NCBI GenBank assembly: GCA_013365365.1
Contig: JABVXU010000019.1
Location: 186,001-250,000 of the forward strand
Reading direction: 5' to 3'
Source: Cruorifilaria tuberocauda
Lineage: Eukaryota; Nematoda; Chromadorea; Rhabditida; Onchocercidae
Length of the DNA stretch: 64,000 bases
Part shown: positions 38,601-51,014 of the stretch, piece by piece
Layout: the number at the start of each line of letters is the position of its first letter
How positions within the stretch are numbered: the first letter of the stretch is position 1
The notes under the pieces: model-generated
Databases searched by the model: none
The model's input: only the letters and a program-made list of their open reading frames with translations
Told to the model about the DNA's origin: nothing
Translations under genes and position numbers: made by a program

Positions 38601-41600
38601 GTTAGAATCAAGTAACCAGTGTAGCTAGCAAGCAGTTGAAGCAGAATAGTTCGAAGGATTAATTGTTACTCAATCAGGAAAATATGCGCGGTAGCATTAA
38701 ACGATGAATACTAATGTCGAATAAAAAAGGCAGAATTTGCAAATGGAAATCGACAGCTTACCTCCTGACCTTCCTTCATTAGCTCCGCGGCCGGAGATAC
38801 CAGTGCTTTGATAAATGTTCCTCGCTTGCAGAACCTGCTTCTTTTGTCTTGAAACATATCCATCATTGCTATAAATCTCAAAACCTGCTTTCGCATTTGG
38901 CGATTTTGATTGCAGCCAATTTACACCACGTGTTAATTCACATGACGAAATGGTTCCGCTTCCACTACAGCGTTCAAGTTTGGGCAAATTTTCCAGTAGT
39001 GAGTCCTCATCCAGAAAATGATCTGAAAATAGAATACAGCTATTGTGAAAAAAAACTTAGAAATGACACACAGTATCTTATAAATCTTATAGATATTGAT
39101 ATTGTGAGACACAATCGGATAATTGAAGAAATTCAGCTGATACTTCGTTCGTTTGTCTTGATAATCAGTGCTTCTTTGTTGTGAAAATACACAGATAAAA
39201 CATATGAGCTCTTCCTCATGAGCTCTTCCTTTCTTTTTTTATAAATCTATCCTTAAACTACATACTCTCCTCACTTCTCTACGAATCAAAATTCCTATTC
39301 TATTACCCTGCACTGTTTTATTTGATTTATTTGTTGATAATGTTAGACAGTCATTTTCATTAGCAACATTTCCTGGAATACTGGATATTCTGGAATCAAC
39401 CTCGCGTGAAACACTGCCAATATTCTGAAATATTAAATTCTTAAACTTAAAATGAATCAATTAGTGCTGAAATAAAAGAAACTAGATTAATTTAATATAA
39501 TATACAATTTCGATTGCCCGAGCGAAATTTATAACATAAAATATCATACGTCCGCGCTGAGAAGTTGATATCACCTTTCGTGTTAAAACGCTAAGGAAAC
39601 TTAATAAGCAATGAATTCTACCTCACCAACCATTTGGATATTATCACATATACTCAGTGCTTCAGTTGTAACATTTGTGATTGTATTTGTGGCACATGAT
39701 GCCAAGTCAGAGGTGAAATCAGTTTTTTCAAATTCAGGTAACAGATGTACTTGTCCAGAACTTATTTGTGACTGTACCAGTTGCGTAGAAAAACTGAAAA
39801 TTCTTTTAATTATTTTAATTTAGTGTGAAATTATTCATATTTCAAAAAACTACTGAACAAATTACTATCAATGACATTCCCCTGCCTTCTTTTGCGTTTG
39901 CATCGCAAAGATGATGTTATGTGGCATATCTTTAAAATATTACATATCAAACCGTTTCTTAATTAAAATTTTTATTAACTGTCTCACGTTCATATTATTA
40001 ATGCAGATTTTAAAATTTTAACATGATACTGCATGATTACTAAAACTTCCAGTCACAATTATTAACCTTAATTCTAATTGAATAAAATTATCTAATATTT
40101 CGCTTTATTGAGACATCATTTCTTCTTTAAAAATGACCTAATGTCAAAAGAATAATAATATATATTGTTATTTGATACTATTTCAATAAGTATTTCTGCA
40201 GCAAATAAAAATCCCGAATTCTTACCTGTCCTTTTCACATTTTATAACATGACAAGCAGAAAAGAAATAGTTCAACGAACCAGATTCCTGATTCGAGTTT
40301 TCATGTTCCATCAATTTCAACTTCTCAAGTTTTCTAACGAATCAAAACAACATAATTTTCCAATATCGGAGAAGTGTTAAATATATATATATATATAAAA
40401 GCCAGGCACGAAAATTTTGGTCTCAAGAAAAAACTCCAAAAGATATCCAAAGGTGTCCCAATATATAAAGAGAAATGGATTTCTTTTGTTTGATTCCTTT
40501 TTCTGCAGATGATAAGTCAACTCCTTATTAACTACCAAAAAGAGAGTTAACTGACAGCAATAATGTACTCTCGAGAAACCGAAGGTTACTATTTTTCAGT
40601 TTTACTGAAGCTTTTCCAATGAATATGCTCTTCAATGATTAATCGAAATAAACCGAATGTTTTCTGCTTCCTAATGAACAAAAAAAAGCTCAACAAGAAT
40701 CTTTATTACTTGACATCATATTAGCAAATCATATGCTTCAGGCTGGGATATTTTGCATACTATGCGTTTATCAACATATTTGAAAATGCAATTATATACT
40801 ATATCTGAAGTATAAGGAGATAGTCAATTTTTTAAATTATGGAAAATTAGTTCTCCTTTGGTGTCTATTTCAAGAGATGTTGGATTTAGTAAAGCCAGCG
40901 CTTTTTTACACAATAATAGGTAAAGTAATTTTTAAACAAAACCAAAGCCTTTTTTCTTAAGAACTGAGTACGAATAAAATATTAAGATCCATGAATCACA
41001 TACCTTTCCAAACACTGGATGTAAGTTTCAATTGCTTCTAATGGTACCGGAAGATGATTGGGAGATTGATAAGCATGAAAGCAAGTGGCAGCAGGATGAA
41101 CATGAAAGTAAGTAGCAGCAGGATTGATGTTTTCAAATCCTATTTCACATCCAATTCCAAATCTGAGATTTCCGGCTGATGAGCCGTTTCCTTTTCTTGC
41201 CAGATATCTTTTTCGTAAGTTGTAAAATTTCATAGCAGAGGAATGTGTTGAATATGCTGTAACCAAAACGCTTAATGAAGTTTGTGATTGTAATCCTGTT
41301 AACTTTGACTCAGACTGCTGCTTTTGCAGGTAAAAACCAGCGGCAACAGACTTATAATCACAAAAATTCGCTAATGATGATGCTCCAGCAATACTGTGAT
41401 CCAAAATTTCGAAGTTACTGTTAGTAATTTGTGATGGCGAAAAGCAGTTAGTGTCGGAAGATGAAGCAACTGCTACATGAACGGGGAAATCTCCAGATTC
41501 CTCTTGCTGATGGTAATTATATTGAGAACCAATTCCAGAGCTTGCAGAATCAGCATTATCACTACTAGCAGTACTACTACTTCGACTGATATCGCTTGAA

Positions 41601-41998
41601 AATGGAGAAGTATCATGTTGTTTGTCCAATCCTAGTTGAGTGACATATGCAAAAGTCCCTGGGATTTGGTTAACTGTGAAGAATGCTGCATCTGCTGGCC
41701 AAAGTTGTATAGCAGCTGGTTGCTGATTGAATGACCTTTTAGGACTGATGGAATAATGGTAATAACAATAGGGCCAAATATTCCTCATTGGTATACAAGC
41801 ACCGGCAAAATAATCAGCGAAAAGAGCCGGATATTGTTGTATACCACGGAGTGGATTATACCAATAGTGGACATAAGTTACATTGCTATTAAAGTTACAA
41901 TACTGTCGAAAATCACTTTTCAGTGAAGAAGATGACAATGATGAAAGAGTTGGATGTGGAACAGCATTGCGTACAAAGTATTCTGAAAATGCTGGCAT
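29628..41998 (-). CDS. gld-2: GLD-2-type cytoplasmic poly(A) polymerase
   Basis: GLD-2 enzymes add poly(A) to cytoplasmic mRNAs, with RNA-binding partners, and control germline fate and translation. Catalytic core: LDVLSEEIWYFHKAITQTEG and LRDVLYY (33.6-33.8 kb), CGLYVVGSSLNGFGTNSSDM-DLCL with the paired Asp (33.3-33.4 kb), PFTDITVDLNANNSVAIRNT with the third Asp (32.9 kb), VRPLVSVVKEWAKRRDIN and SFTSYSLVLMVIHYLQ (32.5-32.6 kb), and the PAP-associated domain TLGELLIGFLEYYAFKFE and CIEEPFTLSNTAHSVHN (31.9-30.9 kb). A Ser/Gln-rich tail ends RSGTASS, TGA at 29630-29628. Upstream, exons rich in Ser, Asn and Arg join in phase back to a 1-kb exon (41998 to about 40995) starting MPAFSEYFVRNAVPHPT; an in-frame TGA lies 18 bases upstream of that ATG. 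Some N-terminal junctions (34-37 kb) are uncertain. A strong TTTTCAG inside the first codons may join exons further upstream. Confidence 0.9.
39203..39230. repeat. 14-bp tandem duplication
   Basis: Two adjacent copies of a 14-base unit ending ATGAGCTCTTCCT (13 of 14 bases identical), in an intron of the gld-2-like gene. Confidence 0.85.
40381..40397. repeat. Short (AT)n run
   Basis: Uninterrupted AT dinucleotide run in an intron of the gld-2-like gene. Confidence 0.9.
41073..41126 (-). repeat. 27-bp tandem duplication in coding sequence
   Basis: Two adjacent 27-bp units within the large gld-2-like exon encode PAATYFHVH and PAATCFHAY. Similar at DNA level, so a recent slippage or selected repeat. 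Confidence 0.8.
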
Positions 41999-42027
41999 CA
42001 GGTTCAAAACTTCTCACGTGAATAGAT

Positions 42028-42195
42028 AAGATTTGAAGAAAATATCTTCGTAAAAAGTTCTGATAGAAACAGGGATTTGAAAAAAACCTTTGTCAGAAAC
42101 TTTGACAAGAATATGAGATTCGAAGAAAATACCTTCGTCAAAAGTTCTAACTAGATCTATAGAAAATCACTGTCTCAAGTTCTAATAAGAATGAA
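42028..42195. repeat. Degenerate minisatellite, about 44-bp unit
   Basis: Imperfect units begin near 42028 (AGATTTGAAGAAAATATCTT), 42072 (GGATTTGAAAAAAACCTTTG), 42116 (AGATTCGAAGAAAATACCTT) and about 42160, each followed by an AAAGTTCT/AAACTTTG-like segment. It lies directly upstream of the large 5' exon of the gld-2-like gene. Confidence 0.6.
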
Positions 42196-45100
42196 TGAAA
42201 TTTAAAACAAATATAAAGATTATCCTAAAATTATTTTCAGCGGTTATTCCACTGTCCAAATAGCAAATAACACAGTATTATAGAATAGGAAATAATATAT
42301 ACGGCAAGCAATATAACAGAACGCCGCGAATGATATAATTTGACTTTTCAAATGATGTAAAACTGTAATACTTCAGTACTTTATGCAGTGCTTCGTTTGA
42401 AAGTTTTTCAAATGGTAATAAACTAAAAATCAGGAATACCATTAAGTGAAACGAATAAAACATTATAGCGAAACGTGGCGGAATCCAATGAATAACAAGT
42501 TATTTAATTAAAAAAAAATACACGGTAAATTTAACATATGTATAATATAGGGTTAACAAAGAGATGAGACGAGCAATAGGAATGGTGACACTAGAAGCAG
42601 AAAAGCAGTCAAAATAAAATGTAACGCAACCAGGCAGGTACGAGCACCAAAATCGGCTATGAATGATGTACGTCAACAACAAAAAGCAATCTAGAACGCT
42701 AAAGAAAATGCTTGAAAAAAATGAACCTTTTTATATGCTCAACAAACGCAACAAAACGCTTGGTAAAAAATTAAAATGTTTTTAAAAATTTCAAATTACT
42801 AGAATTAAGAATATAAAAAAGCGCAAAAGTTTTAACCGCTTCCAAAATATGTCTATAAAAGTATATTTGATCCAGTCAAGCATGCTTCAGTTTCAGTCAG
42901 TATGCCTACTATCAAGGAACATGATATAAATTGAGAAACGAATAGTTAAATGAAACTGAAAATAATCCAAAAACTACAGACACTAATTGAATCATTGGGT
43001 GATTACAGCATTCACAAGAATACTCCCAGTTGCATTAAACTGAATAAAAATCTTACTTCATCATAACACAGCGTCTTTCCAATTAGTATTAGTGAACTAT
43101 CTGTCTTCTATCGTCCCAATCACAAATAAGTGACATAGTTTAATCTAATTCGACTTATATAACACAATATGAATAAACTTCACTTTATCTGAATCCTTGT
43201 AGCGGCTAATATACCATGAATAGAAAGATAAACATAAATACATTTGATAGTTATCAATAATTTGCATATGCTCACGAATAGATCAATATTTTAGCGGTAA
43301 ATTATGCTGAAAATGACGAATGCTAGACGTACTACACAAGAAAAAACAATTTCATTGCTAGCCGTGTGTTAAAAATTAGATTGGATATAGAAAACAAAGT
43401 AAAATTTTCAAAAATTAGACGATCTTTCATTTATAGTAAAGAAACATACTGATCCTTTGAGATTCTTCTTGCATAATCTTACCATTGGTATCTGTTAATT
43501 AATTTATAACTGGGAAGGAGTATAAACAACCCACTCCACTTCGAGCAAGTGAAAAATGGGAAAGCGCAGTGTTATAGAAATCTTCCAGAAATAAAGTAAT
43601 TTTTCATAATCAGAAAGATATTTCAATTTCATCATCCACCTAGTAATCAGTATTAATCTATCATCATCTACAAATATTTTTTTCTTTTATCTTTTTTCTT
43701 AATTTCATATAAAATAATCTCTGAAGCTTCAAAGTGCATATGCATGCATTCATGCGAATTGCCACAATCGCTACGTAATTGTTCATATCAACATGTCGAT
43801 CGTCGTTGCGAAAATTAAAGTTCTGAATGGTTAGGTTATTCAATACGAAATCAAATGCATTCAGTAAGACAAAAAAAATTTTTTTGCATTTAATTTTTCT
43901 CTGTGAAAATTTAAAGATCTGAGAACTGCTGGAAACTCTACAATATGGTAGAATAAATAAGTTGTGGATGAAGAACTTGCTACATGTAGAATACGCCGAT
44001 CGCTTAAAAATGGTATGGTGCCGAATTCGATCAAAGTGCAGTAACACAGTAAATGTGTATCAGACAAATGAATGGTACTGGAGAAAAAATGAAAAGTACG
44101 AAGTACGTTACATTTATCAAATATTTTTTGAGTTCAAGTCAAAACTACAAGATAGCGATTTTTCGTAGTTGAAAACAAATACGCTTACTTAAATAAAAGA
44201 AAGAATAAAAGAAAGTGCAAAATTTTCAATGACATAACCGCACATCATAAACAGTACTCAACAACTTTTCTTGAAACAGAAATTATATGACATGAATGCT
44301 TCATGGTTCTTCAACTTCAATCTTCCTTTGTCAAAAATGACATTAAAAAGCATAAAAGGACACTTCGATTTACACCAATTCAATAAATAAATAAAATACT
44401 TTGGTTTTCGATCAGTGCTTCTTTACCTTGTTCACATGCGAAAGCTGCTTAGAAGCTGCTAACATGCATGGTATCAAGTTCGTTTAATGTCTGATTCTTA
44501 AGATAAAATAAATTTGCTTGTGAAGTCTGATTTTTCCACTTTCTAGTAGTTGCTTAAGTTGATGGAAAAGTTGAAGGGAGGAAAAAAGGATGTAGAAAGG
44601 TAGAAGTATTACCAGGCCTAATCCAAGAAAGCGAAAGAAAGGAGAAGCATTCATTCATGGAGTAGTACACAGAGCAGAATGCCGACAGTCAATAGACATG
44701 ATCGAAATGGAGAGAACATGGTTGCCGTACACTCTACTTCGTGTATTCTACCTCGAAACGTCGAAAGAGCCGACAGAGACAGCACGCAAAGACTGGTAGT
44801 GAACTACTACTGATAGTGTTTCTATGTGTACATCAACCTCAAATAAATTTAACCACTCCCCACGTTGAATTCTCCTTCCCTTCATCCTGAGCTTTTCCTC
44901 CTTCACCTATCCCTGGATGCTTTTTCTTCTCTCTCTATTCATTATTCTAATCACTTCCCATGTAGATGATCTGAGTTGTAGCACATCCAGATAATAGTTT
45001 ACCAATCAATTATTTGCAAATGGTATCTTTGTTTCTTAATTCAAAACATGAAGGAAGAATTAGATTTCTTCTATCCATCTCTGTTTTCATACACTTGCAA

Positions 45101-45959
45101 CTTTTACAATTTTAGCAAGATTTATCAAATATGTTCCTTGGTCTTTTATTAACTGATCATTCAGTCTATTCTCAAAAAATACGCTTTTAATTCAGCTTCC
45201 AAAGAACTGTTCCTTTTTTCCAGCTAATTCAGTATGCTAGATTTAATTTCTCTCGAGTTTCTTAATATAATCTCAAAATTCAAATGTCATATGAGTTTTG
45301 ATACTAATAGATTTTATTTTATTTATTTCAGTTTTAATAAGCTCGAGATCTTAGCTTCCAAGTTTAGGATTCCTAGATCATAAAATATGAATCTGACCCT
45401 AATTTTAGCAGCTAGCAATCAAGTTACGGGATTTCAAATCTAGGGCATCTTTGTTTTGTTGAGAGAAAGAAAGTAGAACTTTGAAAAAGTCGATATCGAT
45501 GTTGTTGGCCTGCCAATATTTTTGTCTTCTTTCGAATTTTGTCGATATCCTTCTGTCGAACTTCTCTGATTGCCATAGATCATCTGATTATTTTCTTTTT
45601 TTAGCGAGGGAACTGAAATTAAATAATAATCATTGAACTGGATTTATTTTTGCATCCGTCTCGCAGAGTGCTGAAATTTCTATAGTGAAAATCAGTTTAA
45701 ATAGAAACTGCAGTAGAAGCAGTTTCAAATAACATAAAAGAAAAGGAAAAAATTAGATGCATCCAAAACAATAGAATTTTGTTGTAAGCACTTTTTTATA
45801 TTTGTTAGAAACCGGTTCTTCTCTATGTTCAATGTTACAATTTATAATAATTTTATCGCTTTCTCTAAGATGAAAAGAACAGGAACGAAGCAGTATATTC
45901 AACTCTATTCATTAATCAAGTTTAATCTGGAACTAAATCAACCTTCATTAAAAACTTAC
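42196..45959. other. Gene-poor interval: large intron or intergenic
   Basis: No recognisable exon. At 44595-44802 the plus strand is open for about 70 codons and less AT-rich than its surroundings, but lacks an early ATG and family resemblance; the same stretch could be a promoter or 5' untranslated region of the gld-2-like gene if that begins at 41998. If the upstream Ser-rich exons belong to gld-2, this interval is an intron of about 4 kb. Confidence 0.4.
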
Positions 45960-48900
45960 TAATGGCAGTTGTCGGAGGACGTGCGGGATTTGTACTATAT
46001 GTCCTTTTGGTGTATTTACCGCTACTAAAGGAAACCGTGATAATATGAATTAAGATTTAGAAACAATGTCAATAAGTGAATGTGCAAATTGCTCCATTAA
46101 ATACTTCAATCAAAATGCAGAAATTATCTTAATCGTGCAGCTTAACACATATTAAAATGCAAATTTTTGTGGAGTTTATAAAGCCCAGAAAAATGAAAGT
46201 GAGCCTATCTTCAAGACCACCAATCATGTTGGAACAAAATTCTCATGCTTATAACTCTTAAGGCGATCTTAAAAGAGATACCTGTGCGTGGAAGATTTGC
46301 ATATCTTTTCTCTAAGTGACGCCCTTGAATGATCAGATTCATATTCGACGTATGTATATGTTGATTTTGATGGGTAGGGATACATTACAGTTCTACCACT
46401 AGTTGTTGAAGAGCATATAACAACTTGATCTGGATCGCCTCTGAATCTAAATTTCCGATGTTTATAATTTTCTGATTCCGAAAATCTTCATATCTAATTA
46501 CATCTAGAGCGTACGTCGCTGTAAAAATAACAGTGATATTTAAATGAATATTAATTTTTGAATTAAAAAGTCTTCAAAGCTACTTTGAAAACTTAAACTT
46601 CTAAAAACTCTTATTCTGAGCTTTCTTAAACAAATTCTTCCTTATCAAAGAAACAATATGGTGAAGAGGCAAGATTTTTTCCTTCGAGTATTATGATATA
46701 TACTCATTATAATGACATTAATTAATATCTTCCTTCTTTAATTTTACGAATAAAAGAAAGAACTAAATAGTAAAAAGCTCATAATTGGATTTTCAAAAGA
46801 ATGAATTTGAATAAATATAAAAGTTCCAAATGGATGAGTTGAAATCCAAATAAGTGAGTTGTCACAGAAATTTTGCCTTTTCATTACTTAACTCATGGAA
46901 ATGAAATAAGTGAAGTAGCAGATTTTTGTAAAACAAAAAATCGAAAATATACGTTTTGGGAGGTGGTGCAGTACCCGCTGCGGTATATGTAATGTTTGCA
47001 CCACTATATGTTGATTGTACAGTTGATGAAGTTGCAATTGATGGCACATTCCCTATAGAGCACGAGTTGCAAGCTTGCTCATTTCCTGCGCAACGTAAAT
47101 GCTGTAGGCTCTTAGAAAACAAAAGGCAATTTAGAGTAAGAGACATTTGAAACAGTTAGTAATATGAGATGGAACTTCGTTCTTATTCACATCTTGACAC
47201 ACCTTGGAAGTGAATCTGATGCAGTAAAAATTAGTAATCATAGCTACAGATAAAAAATCAGCACAATTAAAATAAACCGCATGATTCAAATAAATCTTGA
47301 CTAACCCTTTTTATTGCTACTAAATTCACATGCTTCACCAAATGATTCCGCTTCGCAACTTAAATAATATTTAGAGGGTTTACTCCGGTAATATTAAGAA
47401 CAAAATTTAGATTATCTACGAGCATAATGTATTACGAAATTTTCTTTTGTTTTTATCCTCCAAAGCAAAACATAAAGATAACTTTCCTGAGATAAGAGGT
47501 TCCGGTGAAAAGGAGGAATGGAATGAAGAAATTAGGAGTTCTCTCATTTCGAAGATTTAAAAAAAACTTGAGGAAATCAGGATTACATCTGTTTAAAAAC
47601 CTACCAGTGTGACTCAGGAAAACTACTCAGTACAAAACGTCGAGATGTACCTCGACCATATGCCTGACCAAGTGGAAGCAGTGGTAGTGAAGGTGATGGT
47701 TTTGTATAACATCGTGATGCTCCATGACCAGAGTAGGATAGCATTGGTTGCCTTAGACCATCATGCCATACCGACTGTCCGTAAGTGGAGCGTAATCCAG
47801 GAGATGGTCCATCTGTTGTTTTAAGTCTTAATCTACGTGTAGCATTCTCACAGCAAGGACCGTCGTAGTGTGCTTCCTTCACTCGATTTTTACAAAGGCT
47901 GTCATCCGATGTGTGGTTATGGTATGAAACATGTGATAGCATACCAGTAGTAGCATTAGTTGTCGCAACTGAAAAGCTGCTATGAGACAACGTAGTTAAC
48001 GATCCACTGATCAAGTGTGCTGAAGGTGGTACTGGTGACTGAACAACTTCCGATGGTGTTTTCAGTACTGTTGTCGGCTGATGTACGTACGGAATAACAC
48101 TGTTAAGTAAAAATGATTTCGAGTTGTCACATGAAATCACCATTGATTGGGATGTGGATATTGGAACCTTCGTTGAATTTATTTGATCATCATTTAGTGA
48201 TTCGCTTCTTTGTGGTGTACCTAAACTGTAATAATGATATTGCTAATTCTAAATTTTGAATCAGGCAAAAAGAGAATTCTGAAGAAATGCCGAGATTTCT
48301 TTCTAAAGCTGCAGCTTTATTTAGACTTGTGCACTCAAGGAAATTACTTCTGATGTATCTGAAATATCTTCACCGGATCCTAAAGATACATGAAGCCTGT
48401 AGGACTAAATATTGATCTACTTATTTTCCATTAAAGATATCAATGAGTATTCCTACATACAGTGAACTAACAAATTTTCAAAAAAAACTTTCCAGGTAGA
48501 AATGCGAATGTATCCACTTTTGCTGAAGGAACATCCACCAGGGTATGGTTACGATTACAATCTTCACTTGCACTATCTAATCGCGAAGAATGAGAATGTG
48601 ATGATAATAACAGTGGTTTGGATGGAACTCCTCCTTCGTCCTACAAATTTACAATTTTATACTTTTCTTCGGACGAATTATTTATAGTTACTATCAATCA
48701 ATTGTTTCATTCTTTCTTGATATTTCGCCATTTTGATTTATTCGACAATGAATTTTCGGCCAGATAATCAAAAGAAACAAATGAATGCCCCTGGTTTTGC
48801 TGGATAATTCGATCGTTGCCTAAGAGGTATACAAAACGGAGTATGCACTGTTGTATCCATGCGTTTATTATATCTGAAAAGAGACAATACGAATTGATAC

Positions 48901-49188
48901 AATGAGTGAAATTTATGTAAAAAATGAGGTTTGTAGTTTATCACAAATTTAAATTAAATATAAACGAAGTTTTCAATTATGAATACCTCCCAAAGCAGAG
49001 ATGTGTCAGGCTATTGTTTGTTTCGTTACCGTAGAAACTGAAATGAAGCCGTTTATTAACCAAATTATAGAAAACGGCTTAGGAATAAGAAACAGGAAAA
49101 GCTTACCGGTATATTGCACACTGCTCTAACAATACCTTTAACAGTATCGTTTGTATGTTATACGAAGTCTCACTTGTTACACAATCTC
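45960..49188 (-). CDS. Ser/Thr-rich protein exons, possibly the 5' part of gld-2
   Basis: Not recognised. Phase-matched exons from about 49188: DCVTSETSYNIQTILLKVLL-EQCAIY; FYGNETNNSLTHLCFG; NKRMDTTVHTPFCIPLRQR (48.8 kb); DEGGVPSKPLLLSSHSHSSR (48.6 kb); a long exon at about 48230-47606 (TPQRSESLNDDQIN, then PSEVVQSPVPPSAHL, ending SSFPES); CAGNEQACNSCSIGNVPSIA (47.1 kb); GDPDQVVICSSTTSGRTVMY (46.4 kb); and GKYTKRTYSTNPARPPTTAI ending at 45960. It is Ser/Thr/Pro-rich and probably disordered. The last donor (ATTA|GTAAGT, phase 1) fits the strong TTTTCAG acceptor just inside the large gld-2 exon at about 41986, so this may be the N-terminus of one larger gld-2 gene. No start codon was identified, and one junction near 48.8 kb would need a GC donor or another solution. 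Confidence 0.55.
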
Positions 49189-49455
49189 CTAAAAGCGAGA
49201 TAGAAATAATTGTCCGTCAAACGCAACCTGGAATTCATTTTACTTGTTTCAATAATTCCATATACTTTCCAAATCCTTTAATCCTCGATTTTTTAAATTG
49301 AAACTTTCTTCAGTTTTGATTGAAGCTAAAAATAGCTTTTTCTCTATTTTTATGTTTCTGCTAATTTGCTTTTCACTCCTCTCTCCGTTCTAAAGCATAT
49401 CTTACATTTGATATCAGTTTTAGCTGGTAAAAAACGTCGGATAATTCAAGTTTAG

Positions 49456-49797
49456 GAAGTACTGCTGAGAATCCGTTCGACAGACAACAATCTTAGACTA
49501 AAATTGGAGCAACATAAACGGAAGATGGATGAATTTGAGATGAAGTGACTTCGTGATGGTAAGAGCTTTGCTCCCCGCTATCCCACCATTGGACTATTCC
49601 TTGTTTTCCTTGGGAAAAGAAGATAGATGTCCAGCAGAACGGAGAATGGACATAAATGATGTCACTCTTTCCTGACGATGCATCTCGAGATGAACAGTAA
49701 GTTAAGAATGGTATCTGTTCTGTTTCTCTCGGTTCTTGTCAGCTACTCTTCATTAGACTCTCTTCGTGATCGAATGCTCTGCATGACTCCATCTTGA
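49456..49797 (+). pseudogene. Small exon cluster, possibly a decayed gene
   Basis: Not recognised. After GTTTAG, bases 49456-49545 encode EVLLRIRSTDNNLRLKLEQH and KRKMDEFEMK, a coiled-coil-like segment, then an in-frame TGA. A second open frame gives LLPAIPPLDYSLFSLGKEDR and CPAERRMDINDVTLS, then TGA. In a third frame the ATG at 49656 gives MMSLFPDDASRDE, a GTAAGT donor at 49697, and in matching phase after GTCAG at 49743 the segment YSSLDSLRDRMLCMTPS with TGA ending 49797. Read together, VTLS and LFPDDASRDE look like one protein interrupted by a frameshift. So this is either a decayed gene, or the last exons of an intact gene whose splicing I have not resolved. The well-formed 46-bp final intron argues against a processed copy. 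Confidence 0.3.
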
Positions 49798-51014
49798 TTT
49801 TTTTCTTTCAGTATTTATATGCAGTAACAGATAACTGTTCCTTATCACTCCCTTATTCCAAATCAATTCATGAGATCACCCTGAAAGTAGTGAATACAAT
49901 TGAAGAAGAACACCTTCTGTGATCTCTGCTATATTCAACATATTGATGAAACATCATTACTACACTTTATTGTTTACAGTTATTACTTTACTGTTTTATG
50001 AGCTAAAAGCGAATAAGCATTAAATTGATTTCATTTCAGATTTTCGGAATAAACATATTGGTTGGATCATTAAGAAAAAAGTTTGATTGTAAGGAAAGAT
50101 ACTTGTTCTTGTTTCAAGTTGCAGTGACTTTTGAAAGCATGTAACCGAATTCTAATGGTTATATTTAAAATTATAGAAAGACCAAATTGCTATCTTCACT
50201 AAATTTGGCAGCAAATCGTTTCTCTTGAAAACATATAGAAAGTTGAAATTGATTTAAAAATTTTAACACCATATAAATTGGAAAATGACGCGAGCGAGCT
50301 TGATTACCGTATTTCATTAATCTATGAGTGAAATATGTCTTTAATAGAAAAAGAATTGTGTTTCTGCACTTGCCATGGATATTCAAGATTTAATTTTTAT
50401 TTTCGATACATGTTACCTAGTAATTTCGAAATGAAACAGCGAGATAATATTAAAAATGCGATAAATCTCGCATAAAGTCAATAGTGCGGAAATTCTCATG
50501 AAGATTTGACTACTTCTAAGAGACACACATAGCTCCTGGTAAACTTAGAATATGAAAATTTTGATTGAAAAAGGTTTAATCTTTATTAATCTTAATCTTA
50601 GTTTAATCTTAGGCATTACGAAAATATTAAAGACTACTGCCCTCAACTTTAGGATATTTTCAGTCTTCTTCAACTTCTAATTGCTCTAGGAACGATTCTG
50701 ACAACTTCAAATTTACATTCGGCAATGTTTTCAACCAACTTATTCGAATGTACAAAATGAGAACTATGTTATTTGCTAAAAAACGCAATGATTAGAGAGT
50801 AAACTGTTGATTTTTGAAAAAAAATAAAAACATATCAATTTGTTGAAAATGTCAAAAGCAAATGATTAACGGTACAAAATCTCAGATCACTTATTCAAAG
50901 GGAAATATTATCTTTATAGCATACAATGCTCGTTTACGAGGCGACGATGTCCTTCAGTGTTAACTCAGTAATATAATAGTAATTTTCCAATTAGTTATAT
51001 TCAAACGTTTCGGG

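Noticed and set aside
44595..44802. About 70 codons open on the plus strand, and a short signal-like frame on the opposite strand
   Set aside because: No early ATG, no splice sites in phase and no family resemblance; probably local lower AT content around a promoter or 5' region.
47609..47824. Plus-strand 71-codon open frame
   Set aside because: Antisense shadow of the long Ser/Pro-rich minus exon, which has phase-matched neighbours.
49543..49550. In-frame TGA after EFEMK considered as a selenocysteine codon
   Set aside because: No selenoprotein family resemblance and no recognisable SECIS element; a nonsense change or an intron border is simpler.
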